Assembly (NCBI GenBank): GCA_002345575.1
Contig: DDVX01000004.1
Coordinates: 62,001-126,000 of the forward strand
Direction of reading: 5' to 3'
Length of the DNA stretch: 64,000 bases
Source of the DNA: Stutzerimonas stutzeri
Lineage (GTDB): Bacteria; Pseudomonadota; Gammaproteobacteria; Pseudomonadales; Pseudomonadaceae
Part shown: positions 53,452 through 61,298 of the stretch, one piece after another
Position numbering within the stretch: position 1 is the stretch's first letter
Layout: each line of letters begins with the position of its first letter
Position numbers and translations under genes: made by a program
Notes under the pieces: generated by a model
What the model saw: the letters and a program-made list of their open reading frames with translations, nothing else
Told to the model about the DNA's origin: nothing
Databases searched by the model: none

Positions 53452-54951
53452 ATGCCTCCACCAGCTGACGAACCCTTTCCGCTGATCGCCGGCCTCGATC
53501 TGGGGTCGAACAGTTTTCACATGGTACTGGCGCGCGTCAGCAACGGTGAAGTACGCATCCTCGAACGACTGGGTGAAAAGGTTCAACTGGCCGCCGGCAT
53601 CACCGAACAGCGCACACTTGATGAGAGCGCCATGGAGCGCGGCCTCGACTGCCTGCGCCGCTTTGCCCAGATGGTCAATCACCTGCCCCAGGGCGCGGTT
53701 CGCGTGGTCGGCACCAATGCGCTGCGCGAAGCCCGTAACCGCGCCGTATTTATTCGTCAGGCCGAGGCCATCATCAACCATCAGGTGGAAGTAATTTCCG
53801 GCCGCGAGGAGGCACGCCTGATTTACCTGGGGGTCGCGCACACCTTCCCCAGCGCCGCCGGCAAGCGGCTGGTTGTGGACATCGGCGGCGGCAGTACCGA
53901 ATTCATCATCGGCGAAGGCTTCGACTCACATCTGCGCGAAAGCCTGCAGATGGGCTGCGTGAGTTTCACTCAGCGTTTCTTCCGTGACGGCAAGATCACT
54001 CCCGCGCGCTATGCCCAAGCCTACACCGCCGCTCGCCTTGAGCTAATGAGCGCCGAGCATGGCCTGCGCCGCCTCGGCTGGCAGGATGCGGTCGGCGCTT
54101 CCGGCACCATCCGCGCTGTCGGACTGGCCATCAAGGGCGCCGACATGAGCAACGGTGAAGTCACCAGAGAAGGCATCGGCCACATCAAGCGCAAGCTGTT
54201 TAAGCTGGGTGATGTGGAGAAGATCGATATCGAAGGTGTGAAGCTGGATCGTCGTGGCGTCTTTCCCGCCGGCTTGGCGATTCTTGAAGCCATCTTCGAT
54301 GCGCTGGAGCTGAACTGCATGGCCCATTCCGAAGGCGCTCTGCGCGAAGGTGTGCTCTACGACCTGCTTGGCCGCCATCACAACGAAGACATCCGCGACC
54401 GCACCCTGAGCTTCCTCATGGAGCGCTACCACGTAGACACCGAACAGGCCGCGCGCGTCGAGAGCAAGGCTCTGGAAGCGTTCGACCAGGTTTCCGCCGC
54501 CTGGAGTCTGACCGAGGACTGGCATCGCGAACTGCTGGCCTGGGCCGCCCGTGTGCATGAAGTGGGCCTGGACATCGCCCACTACCACTACCACAAGCAC
54601 GGTGCCTATCTCATTGAGCACTCCGACCTGCCAGGCTTTTCCCGTCAGGACCAACTCATGCTAGCCCTGCTGGTACGCGGCCATCGCCGCAACATCCCCC
54701 AAGACAAGTTCAGCGAAATCGGCGCCGATGCCGATGCCCTGGTACGCCTGTGCATCCTTCTGCGCTTTGCCATCCTTTTCAACCATATCCGCTGCCACAG
54801 CGCTTCCGAAGTGCAGCTGAAGCCAGCTGAACGCAGCCTGGAGCTGGTCTTCTCCGAAGGCTGGCTGGACGACAACCCGCTGACGCGCGCCGACTTCGAG
54901 GCGGAAGCTGTCTGGCTGACGCGAGTCGGCTATGAACTACGGGTGAAGTAA
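53452..54951 (+). CDS. ppx: Exopolyphosphatase
   Basis: Ppx/GppA-family phosphatase of 499 residues that degrades polyphosphate from the chain end. The start at 53452 (MPPPADEPFPLIAGLDLGSN) fits the family; an upstream in-frame start at 53395 is less likely. The actin-like ATPase fold has DLGSNSFHMVLARVSNG and VVDIGGGSTEFIIG; a C-terminal HD-like domain (about 310-499) contains HEVGLDIAHYHYHKHGAYL. It is convergent with ppk, so the making and breaking enzymes face each other. Confidence 0.96.
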   Translation: MPPPADEPFPLIAGLDLGSNSFHMVLARVSNGEVRILERLGEKVQLAAGITEQRTLDESAMERGLDCLRRFAQMVNHLPQGAVRVVGTNALREARNRAVFIRQAEAIINHQVEVISGREEARLIYLGVAHTFPSAAGKRLVVDIGGGSTEFIIGEGFDSHLRESLQMGCVSFTQRFFRDGKITPARYAQAYTAARLELMSAEHGLRRLGWQDAVGASGTIRAVGLAIKGADMSNGEVTREGIGHIKRKLFKLGDVEKIDIEGVKLDRRGVFPAGLAILEAIFDALELNCMAHSEGALREGVLYDLLGRHHNEDIRDRTLSFLMERYHVDTEQAARVESKALEAFDQVSAAWSLTEDWHRELLAWAARVHEVGLDIAHYHYHKHGAYLIEHSDLPGFSRQDQLMLALLVRGHRRNIPQDKFSEIGADADALVRLCILLRFAILFNHIRCHSASEVQLKPAERSLELVFSEGWLDDNPLTRADFEAEAVWLTRVGYELRVK

Positions 54952-54994
54952 CAGATCGCTAAACACCGCCCCGCCCAGACAGCCGCGAGCACAC

Positions 54995-55020
54995 TTTCGC
55001 CCCGGCAAGCCGAGGGGCGA
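54995..55020. terminator. Hairpin between convergent ppx and ppk
   Basis: TTCGCCCC (54995-55002) pairs with GGGGCGAA (55013-55020) over a 10-base loop, 6 bp before the end of ppk. Confidence 0.65.
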
Positions 55021-55025
55021 AGCGT

Positions 55026-57230
55026 TTAGCGGGTCAGCTGCTGAAAGGCCAGCTTTTCCAGCAGCGTGGCCTGCACGTTGCGCGCGAGCTGGTTACCGCT
55101 GGGGCTGTTGCGCACATAGCTGCCGTCAGGCTGCAGCAGCCAGCTCTGGGTGTTGTCGGTCAGGAAGAGTTCGAGCTCTTTCTTCACTCGCGTGAGCAAC
55201 TTCTTACCCTCCACCGGGAAGCAGGCTTCCACGCGGCGGTCGAGGTTGCGCTCCATCCAGTCCGCACTGGAGAGATAGAGCTTTTCGTCGCCGGCGTTGT
55301 GAAAGTAAAACACGCGACTGTGCTCGAGAAAGCGACCGATGATCGAGCGCACCTGGATGTTGTGCGACACCCCGGCAATGCCTGGACGCAGGCAGCACAT
55401 GCCACGCACCACAAGGTCCACGCGCACGCCTGTCTGGCTGGCCTTGTATAGCGCTTTGATCATCTTCGGGTCGGTCAGCGAATTAACCTTGAGGATGATG
55501 TGCGCCGGCTTGCCTTCGGCGGCGTGCTGGGTTTCCTGGACGATCAGGTCGAGCAGCGTCTTCTTCAGGGTGAACGGCGCGTGCAGAAGCTTTTTCATGC
55601 GCATGGTCTTGCCCATGCCGATCAGCTGGCTGAAGAGCTTGGATACGTCTTCACAAAGCGCGTCGTCGGAAGTCAGCAGGCTGTAGTCGGTGTAGAGACG
55701 GGCATTACCGGCGTGGTAGTTGCCGGTGCCCAGGTGGGCATAGCGCACCAGCTCGCCGTTCTCGCGGCGCAGGATCAGCATCATCTTGGCGTGGGTCTTG
55801 TAGCCCACCACACCATAGATGACTACTGCACCTGCCTGCTGCAGGCGGCTGGCCAGCTGCAGGTTGGATTCTTCATCGAAACGGGCACGCAGCTCGATGA
55901 CGGCGGTGACTTCCTTGCCGTTGCGCGCCGCCTCCACCAGGGCATCGACAATTTCCGAGTTGGCGCCTGAGCGATAGAGCGTCTGTTTGACCGCCAGTAC
56001 GCTCGGGTCCTTAGCGGCTTCGCGCAGCAGGTCCACCACCGGAGTGAAGGATTCGTACGGATGCAGCAGCAGGATGTCCTGCTTGCCGACCACGCTGAAG
56101 ATGTTCTCGCTGTTCTGCAGCAGCTTCGGAATTGCCGGCGTGAACGGCGTGTACTGCAGCTCCGGGTGGCTATCCAGCCCAGTGACGCTGAACAGCCGGG
56201 TGAGGTTGACCGGGCCGTTGACACGGTACAGTTCGCTATCGCTCAGGCTGAACTGCTTGAGCAGGAAGTCAGTCAGGGGTGCTGGGCAGTTGTCCGCTAC
56301 TTCCAGACGCACGGCATCGCCATAGCGGCGAGACAGCAGCTCGCCACGCAGGGCACGCGCCAGATCCTCGACGTCCTCGGTATCCACCGAAAGGTCGGCG
56401 TTGCGGGTCAGCCGAAACTGATAGCAGCCCTTAACCTTCATGCCGTGGAACAGATCGTCGGCATGGGCGTGGATCATCGAGGAGAGGAACACGTGGTTCG
56501 CCCCCGCCCCGCCCACTTCCTCGGGCACGCGGATAATGCGCGGCAGCAGGCGCGGTGCGGGAATGATTGCCAGGCCCGAGTCACGACCGAAGGCGTCGAT
56601 ACCTTCCAGCTCGACGATGAAGTTCAGGCTTTTGTTGACCAGTAGCGGGAACGGGTGGGTCGGATCGAGGCCGATAGGGGTGACGATGGGTGCGATCTCC
56701 TCACGGAAATAGCGCCGCACCCAGGTCTTGATCTTCGGCGTCCAGTGACGGCGACGGATGAATCTTACCTGCTGCTTGGCCAGCTCGGGCAGCAGGACTT
56801 CGTTGAGAATCTTGTACTGGCGATCGATTTGCTCATGGGCCAGTTCGGAAATCCGCGCCAGGGCCTGATGCGGCTGCAGGCCATCGGCACCAGCCTGCTC
56901 ACGAGCGTAGGTGACCTGCTTTTTCAGGCCCGCCACGCGGATCTCGAAAAACTCATCGAGGTTGCTGGAAAAGATCAGCAGGAACTTCAGCCGTTCCAGC
57001 AGCGGATAGGATTCATCCAGCGCCTGCTCCAGCACACGGATATTGAACTGCAGCTGCGAAAGCTCGCGATGAATGTACAGGCTGCTGTCGTCCAGGTTCG
57101 GCGCCGGCAGCAGAGCTACCGGTTCATCCACGACCACCTCTTCAACCGGGTGTTCGGGCAATACATCCTCCAACACCTCGCTGGTGGCGTCTGCCTGCAG
57201 TTCCTGTTCGCTGAGTGCCTGACTATTCAT
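55026..57230 (-). CDS. ppk: Polyphosphate kinase 1
   Basis: Makes long-chain polyphosphate from ATP. The 734-residue protein has an acidic N-terminal extension of about 45 residues, then the PPK1 core: LDDSSLYIHRELSQLQFNIR, NLDEFFEIRVAGL, the phosphohistidine region RYAHLGTGNYHAGNARLYTD, and the C-terminal catalytic block RSIIGRFLEHSRVFYFHNAG. It is 19 bases downstream of hemB on the same strand, so they may be cotranscribed. Confidence 0.97.
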   Translation of the reverse strand: MNSQALSEQELQADATSEVLEDVLPEHPVEEVVVDEPVALLPAPNLDDSSLYIHRELSQLQFNIRVLEQALDESYPLLERLKFLLIFSSNLDEFFEIRVAGLKKQVTYAREQAGADGLQPHQALARISELAHEQIDRQYKILNEVLLPELAKQQVRFIRRRHWTPKIKTWVRRYFREEIAPIVTPIGLDPTHPFPLLVNKSLNFIVELEGIDAFGRDSGLAIIPAPRLLPRIIRVPEEVGGAGANHVFLSSMIHAHADDLFHGMKVKGCYQFRLTRNADLSVDTEDVEDLARALRGELLSRRYGDAVRLEVADNCPAPLTDFLLKQFSLSDSELYRVNGPVNLTRLFSVTGLDSHPELQYTPFTPAIPKLLQNSENIFSVVGKQDILLLHPYESFTPVVDLLREAAKDPSVLAVKQTLYRSGANSEIVDALVEAARNGKEVTAVIELRARFDEESNLQLASRLQQAGAVVIYGVVGYKTHAKMMLILRRENGELVRYAHLGTGNYHAGNARLYTDYSLLTSDDALCEDVSKLFSQLIGMGKTMRMKKLLHAPFTLKKTLLDLIVQETQHAAEGKPAHIILKVNSLTDPKMIKALYKASQTGVRVDLVVRGMCCLRPGIAGVSHNIQVRSIIGRFLEHSRVFYFHNAGDEKLYLSSADWMERNLDRRVEACFPVEGKKLLTRVKKELELFLTDNTQSWLLQPDGSYVRNSPSGNQLARNVQATLLEKLAFQQLTR

Positions 57231-57249
57231 CGCTCTGCCTCGGTAGGGC

Positions 57250-58263
57250 TTACTGCCCTCGTTTCAACTGTTGTGCCGCCTGTTTGGCGAAATAAGTGAG
57301 GATGCCATCGGCCCCGGCGCGCTTGAAGCCTACCAATGACTCAAGGATCACCGCCTCGCTGAGCCAGCCATTCTGGATCGCCGCCATGTGCATGGCGTAT
57401 TCGCCGCTGACCTGATAGGCGAAGGTCGGCACCTTGAAGGCGTCCTTCACTCGCCAGACGATGTCCAGATACGGCAGGCCTGGCTTGACCATGACCATGT
57501 CGGCACCTTCGGCAAGATCAGCCGCCACTTCATGCAGGGCCTCGTCGCCATTGGCCGGATCCATCTGATAGGTGTTCTTGTTGCTCTTGCCGAGGTTGGC
57601 CGCCGAGCCCACCGCGTCGCGAAACGGGCCGTAGTAGGCGCTGGCGTACTTGGCCGAGTAGGCCATGATGCGCACGTTGTGGTGCTCGGCCACTTCCAGC
57701 GCCTCGCGAATGGCCTGGATGCGGCCATCCATCATGTCCGAAGGTGCGATCACCTGGGCGCCGGCCTCGGCATGGGACAGCGCCTGGCGGACCAGCGCAT
57801 CGACGGTAACGTCGTTCTGCACGTAGCCAGTCTCGTCGAGAATGCCGTCCTGGCCGTGTGTGGTGAAGGGGTCCAGCGCGACGTCGGTGATGATGCCCAG
57901 CTCGGGGAAGCGCTCACGCAGCGCACGGGTGGCGCGCTGAGCGATGCCATCGGGGTTCCAGGCTTCGGCGGCATCGAGGGATTTCTTCTCCAGCGGCGTG
58001 ACCGGAAACAGCGCCAGCGCGGGGATGCCCAGCGCCACCAGCTCTTCGGCTTCCTTGAGCAGCAGATCAATGGACAGACGCTCCACACCCGGCATCGACG
58101 GCACCTGTTCGCGACGATTCTCGCCATCGAGCACGAACACCGGCAGGATCAAGTCATCAACCGTCAACACATTCTCACGCACCAGGCGGCGGGAGAAATC
58201 ATCACGTCGGTTGCGACGCAAACGAGTGGCGGGGAACAGCCGGCTGGCGGGAACGAAACTCAC
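57250..58263 (-). CDS. hemB: Delta-aminolevulinic acid dehydratase (porphobilinogen synthase)
   Basis: Condenses two aminolevulinate molecules to porphobilinogen in heme synthesis. I use the GTG at 58263, which has an AGGAG ribosome site and gives 337 residues, the usual Pseudomonas length. Both Schiff-base lysine regions are seen (MAYSAKYASAYYGPFRDAVG and MVMVKPGLPYLDIVW). The metal-site stretch DVALDPFTTHGQDG has aspartates in place of the zinc cysteines, which marks the magnesium-dependent type found in Pseudomonas. Confidence 0.97.
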   Translation of the reverse strand: MSFVPASRLFPATRLRRNRRDDFSRRLVRENVLTVDDLILPVFVLDGENRREQVPSMPGVERLSIDLLLKEAEELVALGIPALALFPVTPLEKKSLDAAEAWNPDGIAQRATRALRERFPELGIITDVALDPFTTHGQDGILDETGYVQNDVTVDALVRQALSHAEAGAQVIAPSDMMDGRIQAIREALEVAEHHNVRIMAYSAKYASAYYGPFRDAVGSAANLGKSNKNTYQMDPANGDEALHEVAADLAEGADMVMVKPGLPYLDIVWRVKDAFKVPTFAYQVSGEYAMHMAAIQNGWLSEAVILESLVGFKRAGADGILTYFAKQAAQQLKRGQ

Positions 58264-58577
58264 GACATACTCCTGGGCCCGCAGTGCGGGCAAACGTGAC
58301 AGTTATAGACGGCCTATGTGACGCCAGCATGACAGCGCCACGGGCACGAGACCAAATCCCAACCATTGTCGCCAGCCATGCCGATGACTGCCAGTGCTTT
58401 GAACATCCGCTGCGGCGCAATGAACGCGCCCAGCTGCCGGGAATCCAAACATATAGAGCGATTTACCTGGATCAGCCCCAGGCAGTAGCATCGAACCGAT
58501 TCTGTATTCCCTGCCAGGCTAGAAAAGAGGTTTTCATGCCCGACAGGGAGGTTTTGAACTTGACCAGGAGCATCATC
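58264..58577. promoter_or_regulatory. Divergent hemB / elbB promoter region (314 bp)
   Basis: Gene-free spacer between the divergent starts. It contains a small CCCGC/GCGGG hairpin at 58277-58290. A second in-frame ATG for elbB with its own AGAGG site is at 58536. No recognised operator is seen. Confidence 0.5.
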
Positions 58578-59243
58578 ATGAACAAGAAAGTCGCTGTGAT
58601 TCTTTCAGGCTGTGGCGTCTACGATGGCTCGGAAATCTACGAAAGTGTGATCACACTGCTGCGCCTGGATCAGCGCGGTGCGACGGTTAAATGCTTCGCA
58701 CCGAACATTCCGCAAATACACGTTATCAATCACCTCACCGGAGAGGAAATGCCCGAGTCACGCAATGTGCTGACCGAAGCGGCACGTCTGGCCCGTGGCG
58801 AGATCATGGATCTGCGCGACCTGGATGCTGGAGAATTCGACGCCCTGATCATGCCCGGCGGTTTCGGTGCAGCGAAGAACCTGTCCAACTTCGCCAGCCA
58901 GGGCGCCGAGTGCAAGGTGCTGCCGGATGTGCTTTCCGCCGCCCAGGCCTTTGCCCAAGCCAGCAAGCCCGTAGGCATGATGTGCATCGCACCGACCATG
59001 GCTGCAGAGATCTTCGGTCCTGGCGTGGTCTGCACCCTGGGCAGCGACGACGATCCGGCAGCCGCTGCAGCGCGTACCATGGGCGCCGAGCATCAGCCCT
59101 GCGAGGTCAGCGAGATCATTGAGGATACCAAGCACAAACTGGTTACTACGCCCGCCTACATGCTCGCGCAATCGATCAGCGAGGCAGCTTCAGGTATCAA
59201 CAAGTTGGTGGATCGAGTTCTGGAGCTGACAGTCAGCAAATAA
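58578..59243 (+). CDS. elbB: ElbB-type glyoxalase (DJ-1/PfpI superfamily)
   Basis: A 221-residue cytoplasmic protein (isoprenoid biosynthesis glyoxalase ElbB in databases), start MNKKVAVILSGCGVYDGSEI with an AGGAG site. The nucleophile-elbow cysteine lies in GMMCIAPTMAAEIFG, and IMPGGFGAAKNLSNFASQG is typical. An ATG 42 bases upstream would add 14 residues; the 221-residue form equals the common family length. It probably detoxifies glyoxal-type aldehydes. It is divergent from hemB and convergent with the LysE gene. Confidence 0.92.
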   Translation: MNKKVAVILSGCGVYDGSEIYESVITLLRLDQRGATVKCFAPNIPQIHVINHLTGEEMPESRNVLTEAARLARGEIMDLRDLDAGEFDALIMPGGFGAAKNLSNFASQGAECKVLPDVLSAAQAFAQASKPVGMMCIAPTMAAEIFGPGVVCTLGSDDDPAAAAARTMGAEHQPCEVSEIIEDTKHKLVTTPAYMLAQSISEAASGINKLVDRVLELTVSK

Positions 59244-59255
59244 CACCATTCGGAT

Positions 59256-59290
59256 CTGCCTGCCGGGTCAAAGAGGGCCCTGGCAGGCAG
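59256..59290. terminator. Hairpin between convergent elbB and LysE-family gene
   Basis: A 9-bp stem, CTGCCTGCC (59256-59264) with GGCAGGCAG (59282-59290), has further G/C pairing inside the loop. No long T run follows. Confidence 0.6.
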
Positions 59291-59296
59291 CCCACA

Positions 59297-59929
59297 TCAT
59301 GCCGCCGCTTTTCGCACCGTCGCCAATAATGCTGCAGCAGCGGCGAACATCGTTGCGAAACTACGGTTGACCAGGCGCTGTTGGCGCGGCGTCCGCAACA
59401 GGCGCAGAACTCTGGCCGCCAGCCCCGTATACCCTGCCATTACCACCAGATCGACTACCACCATGGTTGCGGCCATTTCTACGTATTGCAGCATCAACGC
59501 CCGCTGTGGATCGAGAAACTGCGGAAGCACCGCCAGGATGAAGACGATGGCCTTGGGATTGCTGGCATTGATCAGAAAACCCCGGAACACCAGCGCCAAC
59601 GGCCGCCCGATGGGCCGTGGCATGGCCGAATCCTCAAGCGCCTCGGGGGCCGCCTGCCACTGCCTGTAAGCGAGCCATAGTAGGTAGGCGACACCGAACC
59701 ACTTGATCAGACTGAACGCCAGCGACGAGGTCGCCAGCACGGCACCGATACCTGCCGCCACCACCGCAATCTGCAGTACCAGCGCCAGTTGCAGGCCGAT
59801 GGCATTCCAGTAACCGCGCCAGAAGCCATAGCGCAATCCGCAGGACATCGAGGCGATTGCCCCGGCGCCCGGCGACAGGCTGATCACCCAGCAGGCGACG
59901 AAGAAGGCAAGCCACGCTTCAAGCGACAT
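59297..59929 (-). CDS. LysE/RhtB-family amino-acid exporter
   Basis: A 210-residue inner-membrane protein with about six helices. The family N-terminus FFVACWVISLSPGAGAIASM and GYWNAIGLQLALVLQ are present. Members export amino acids and their analogues; the substrate is unknown. It is last in the run yheS-mscS-terC-lysE with a 10-base gap after the TerC gene. Confidence 0.93.
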   Translation of the reverse strand: MSLEAWLAFFVACWVISLSPGAGAIASMSCGLRYGFWRGYWNAIGLQLALVLQIAVVAAGIGAVLATSSLAFSLIKWFGVAYLLWLAYRQWQAAPEALEDSAMPRPIGRPLALVFRGFLINASNPKAIVFILAVLPQFLDPQRALMLQYVEMAATMVVVDLVVMAGYTGLAARVLRLLRTPRQQRLVNRSFATMFAAAAALLATVRKAAA

Positions 59930-59939
59930 GGTCTAGCCC

Positions 59940-60710
59940 TCAGCCCTTCAGGTCGGACATGTCCTTGCCCAGCTTTACCGGCTCCTTGAGCGGCCGCCTC
60001 AGAGCCTTGCGCATACGGATGTTCAGCGCCTCGACGCCCAGCGAGAAGGCCATGGCGAAGTAGACGTAGCCCTTAGGCACATGTACATCGAAGGATTCTG
60101 CGATCAGCAGCGTACCAACCACGATCAGGAACGAAAGCGCCAGAATTTTCAGGGTCGGGTGCTTGTCGATGAAGTCGCTGATGGTGCCGGCAGACAGCAT
60201 CATGACCACAACCGCGATGACGATAGCCGCCACCATCACCGGTACGTTGTCCACCAGGCCGACAGCGGTGATCACCGAGTCCAGCGAGAAAACGATGTCG
60301 ATGACCGCAATCTGCAGAATGATACTGACGAAGCCCGCCTTAACCGCAGCAGTGCCATCGGCCTGTTTTTCTTCCTCTCCTTCCACGCTGTGCCAGATTT
60401 CCATGGTGCTCTTGAACAACAGGAACAGGCCGCCGAAGAACAGAATCAGGTCACGTCCGGAAACGCCCTCACCCAAGACGGTGAACAGGTCATTAGTCAG
60501 GCGCATGACCCAGGTGATCGACAGCAGCAGCAGGATACGCGTCCCCATCGCCAGCGCCAGGCCGAAGAAGCGCGCCTTGGGCTGCTGCTCTTTCGGCAAC
60601 CGGCTGACCAGGATGGAGATGAAGATGATGTTATCGATGCCGAGGACGATTTCCAGGGCAGTCAGGGTCAGAAACGCGACCCAGATTTCCGGGCTGCTAA
60701 GCCATTCCAT
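59940..60710 (-). CDS. TerC-family membrane protein
   Basis: A 256-residue membrane protein of the TerC/YgdQ-YoaE group with about seven helices. The signature FLTLTALEIVLGIDNIIFIS and the later VIDIVFSLDSVITAVGLVD contain the conserved acidic residues thought to bind metal ions. Some members of the wider family export manganese or give tellurite tolerance; this one has no tellurite genes nearby. It is 6 bases after the MscS gene. Confidence 0.92.
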   Translation of the reverse strand: MEWLSSPEIWVAFLTLTALEIVLGIDNIIFISILVSRLPKEQQPKARFFGLALAMGTRILLLLSITWVMRLTNDLFTVLGEGVSGRDLILFFGGLFLLFKSTMEIWHSVEGEEEKQADGTAAVKAGFVSIILQIAVIDIVFSLDSVITAVGLVDNVPVMVAAIVIAVVVMMLSAGTISDFIDKHPTLKILALSFLIVVGTLLIAESFDVHVPKGYVYFAMAFSLGVEALNIRMRKALRRPLKEPVKLGKDMSDLKG

Positions 60711-60716
60711 GAAGGG

Positions 60717-61298
60717 TTACTCGTTGGATGTAGGATTGATTGACTGAATTTCGGCCCCGCGCCAGCGGCGCAAAACCTTTTGAAAAAATAGACTGTTGGG
60801 CACCTGAACGGTCGCCCCCAGCCCATCTTCGTTTACTTCCTGCAACGTAGTGTAAAGCAGGTTTATGTCCATCACGCGCCCTTTGACAATGGGCTTGTCA
60901 AAGCTTTCCACCAGCTCCACCAGATCGCCAAGGCGAAAGGGACCGACGGTCATGATCAGCACCGCGCAAAGGAGGTTGGACAGCACGCTCCAGATGGCGA
61001 AAAAGGCAATGGCCGCTACCGCGACAAAGCCGGAAAACGCTGTCCAGAGCACGGTTGCCGATACGCCGAAACGCTCCAGCACCATGATCAGCGCGCCGCC
61101 GATGATGAACCAGCGAATGCCGCCACGCAGCGGTAATAGCAGTTCTGGGGGCAGCGGATAGCGGCGTCCCAGTCGTGCCAGCCCGCGCGCTACGAGACGC
61201 TGCAGGAGAAAGGCGATCAGCAGGATTATTACAATCTGCAGGCCCAGCAGCAACTGGTCGCCCCACTCCCGGATCAGATTCAGCAAAGCTTCGTTCAT
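60717..61298 (-). CDS. Small mechanosensitive channel (MscS family)
   Basis: A 193-residue MscS-type protein with three helices in the first 110 residues, the pore-lining TM3 region (TAFSGFVAVAAIAFFAIWSV), and the start of the beta domain (TVGPFRLGDLVELVE). It is shorter than E. coli MscS (286), ending soon after the middle beta domain. The start overlaps the yheS stop by ATGA. Confidence 0.9.
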   Translation of the reverse strand: MNEALLNLIREWGDQLLLGLQIVIILLIAFLLQRLVARGLARLGRRYPLPPELLLPLRGGIRWFIIGGALIMVLERFGVSATVLWTAFSGFVAVAAIAFFAIWSVLSNLLCAVLIMTVGPFRLGDLVELVESFDKPIVKGRVMDINLLYTTLQEVNEDGLGATVQVPNSLFFQKVLRRWRGAEIQSINPTSNE

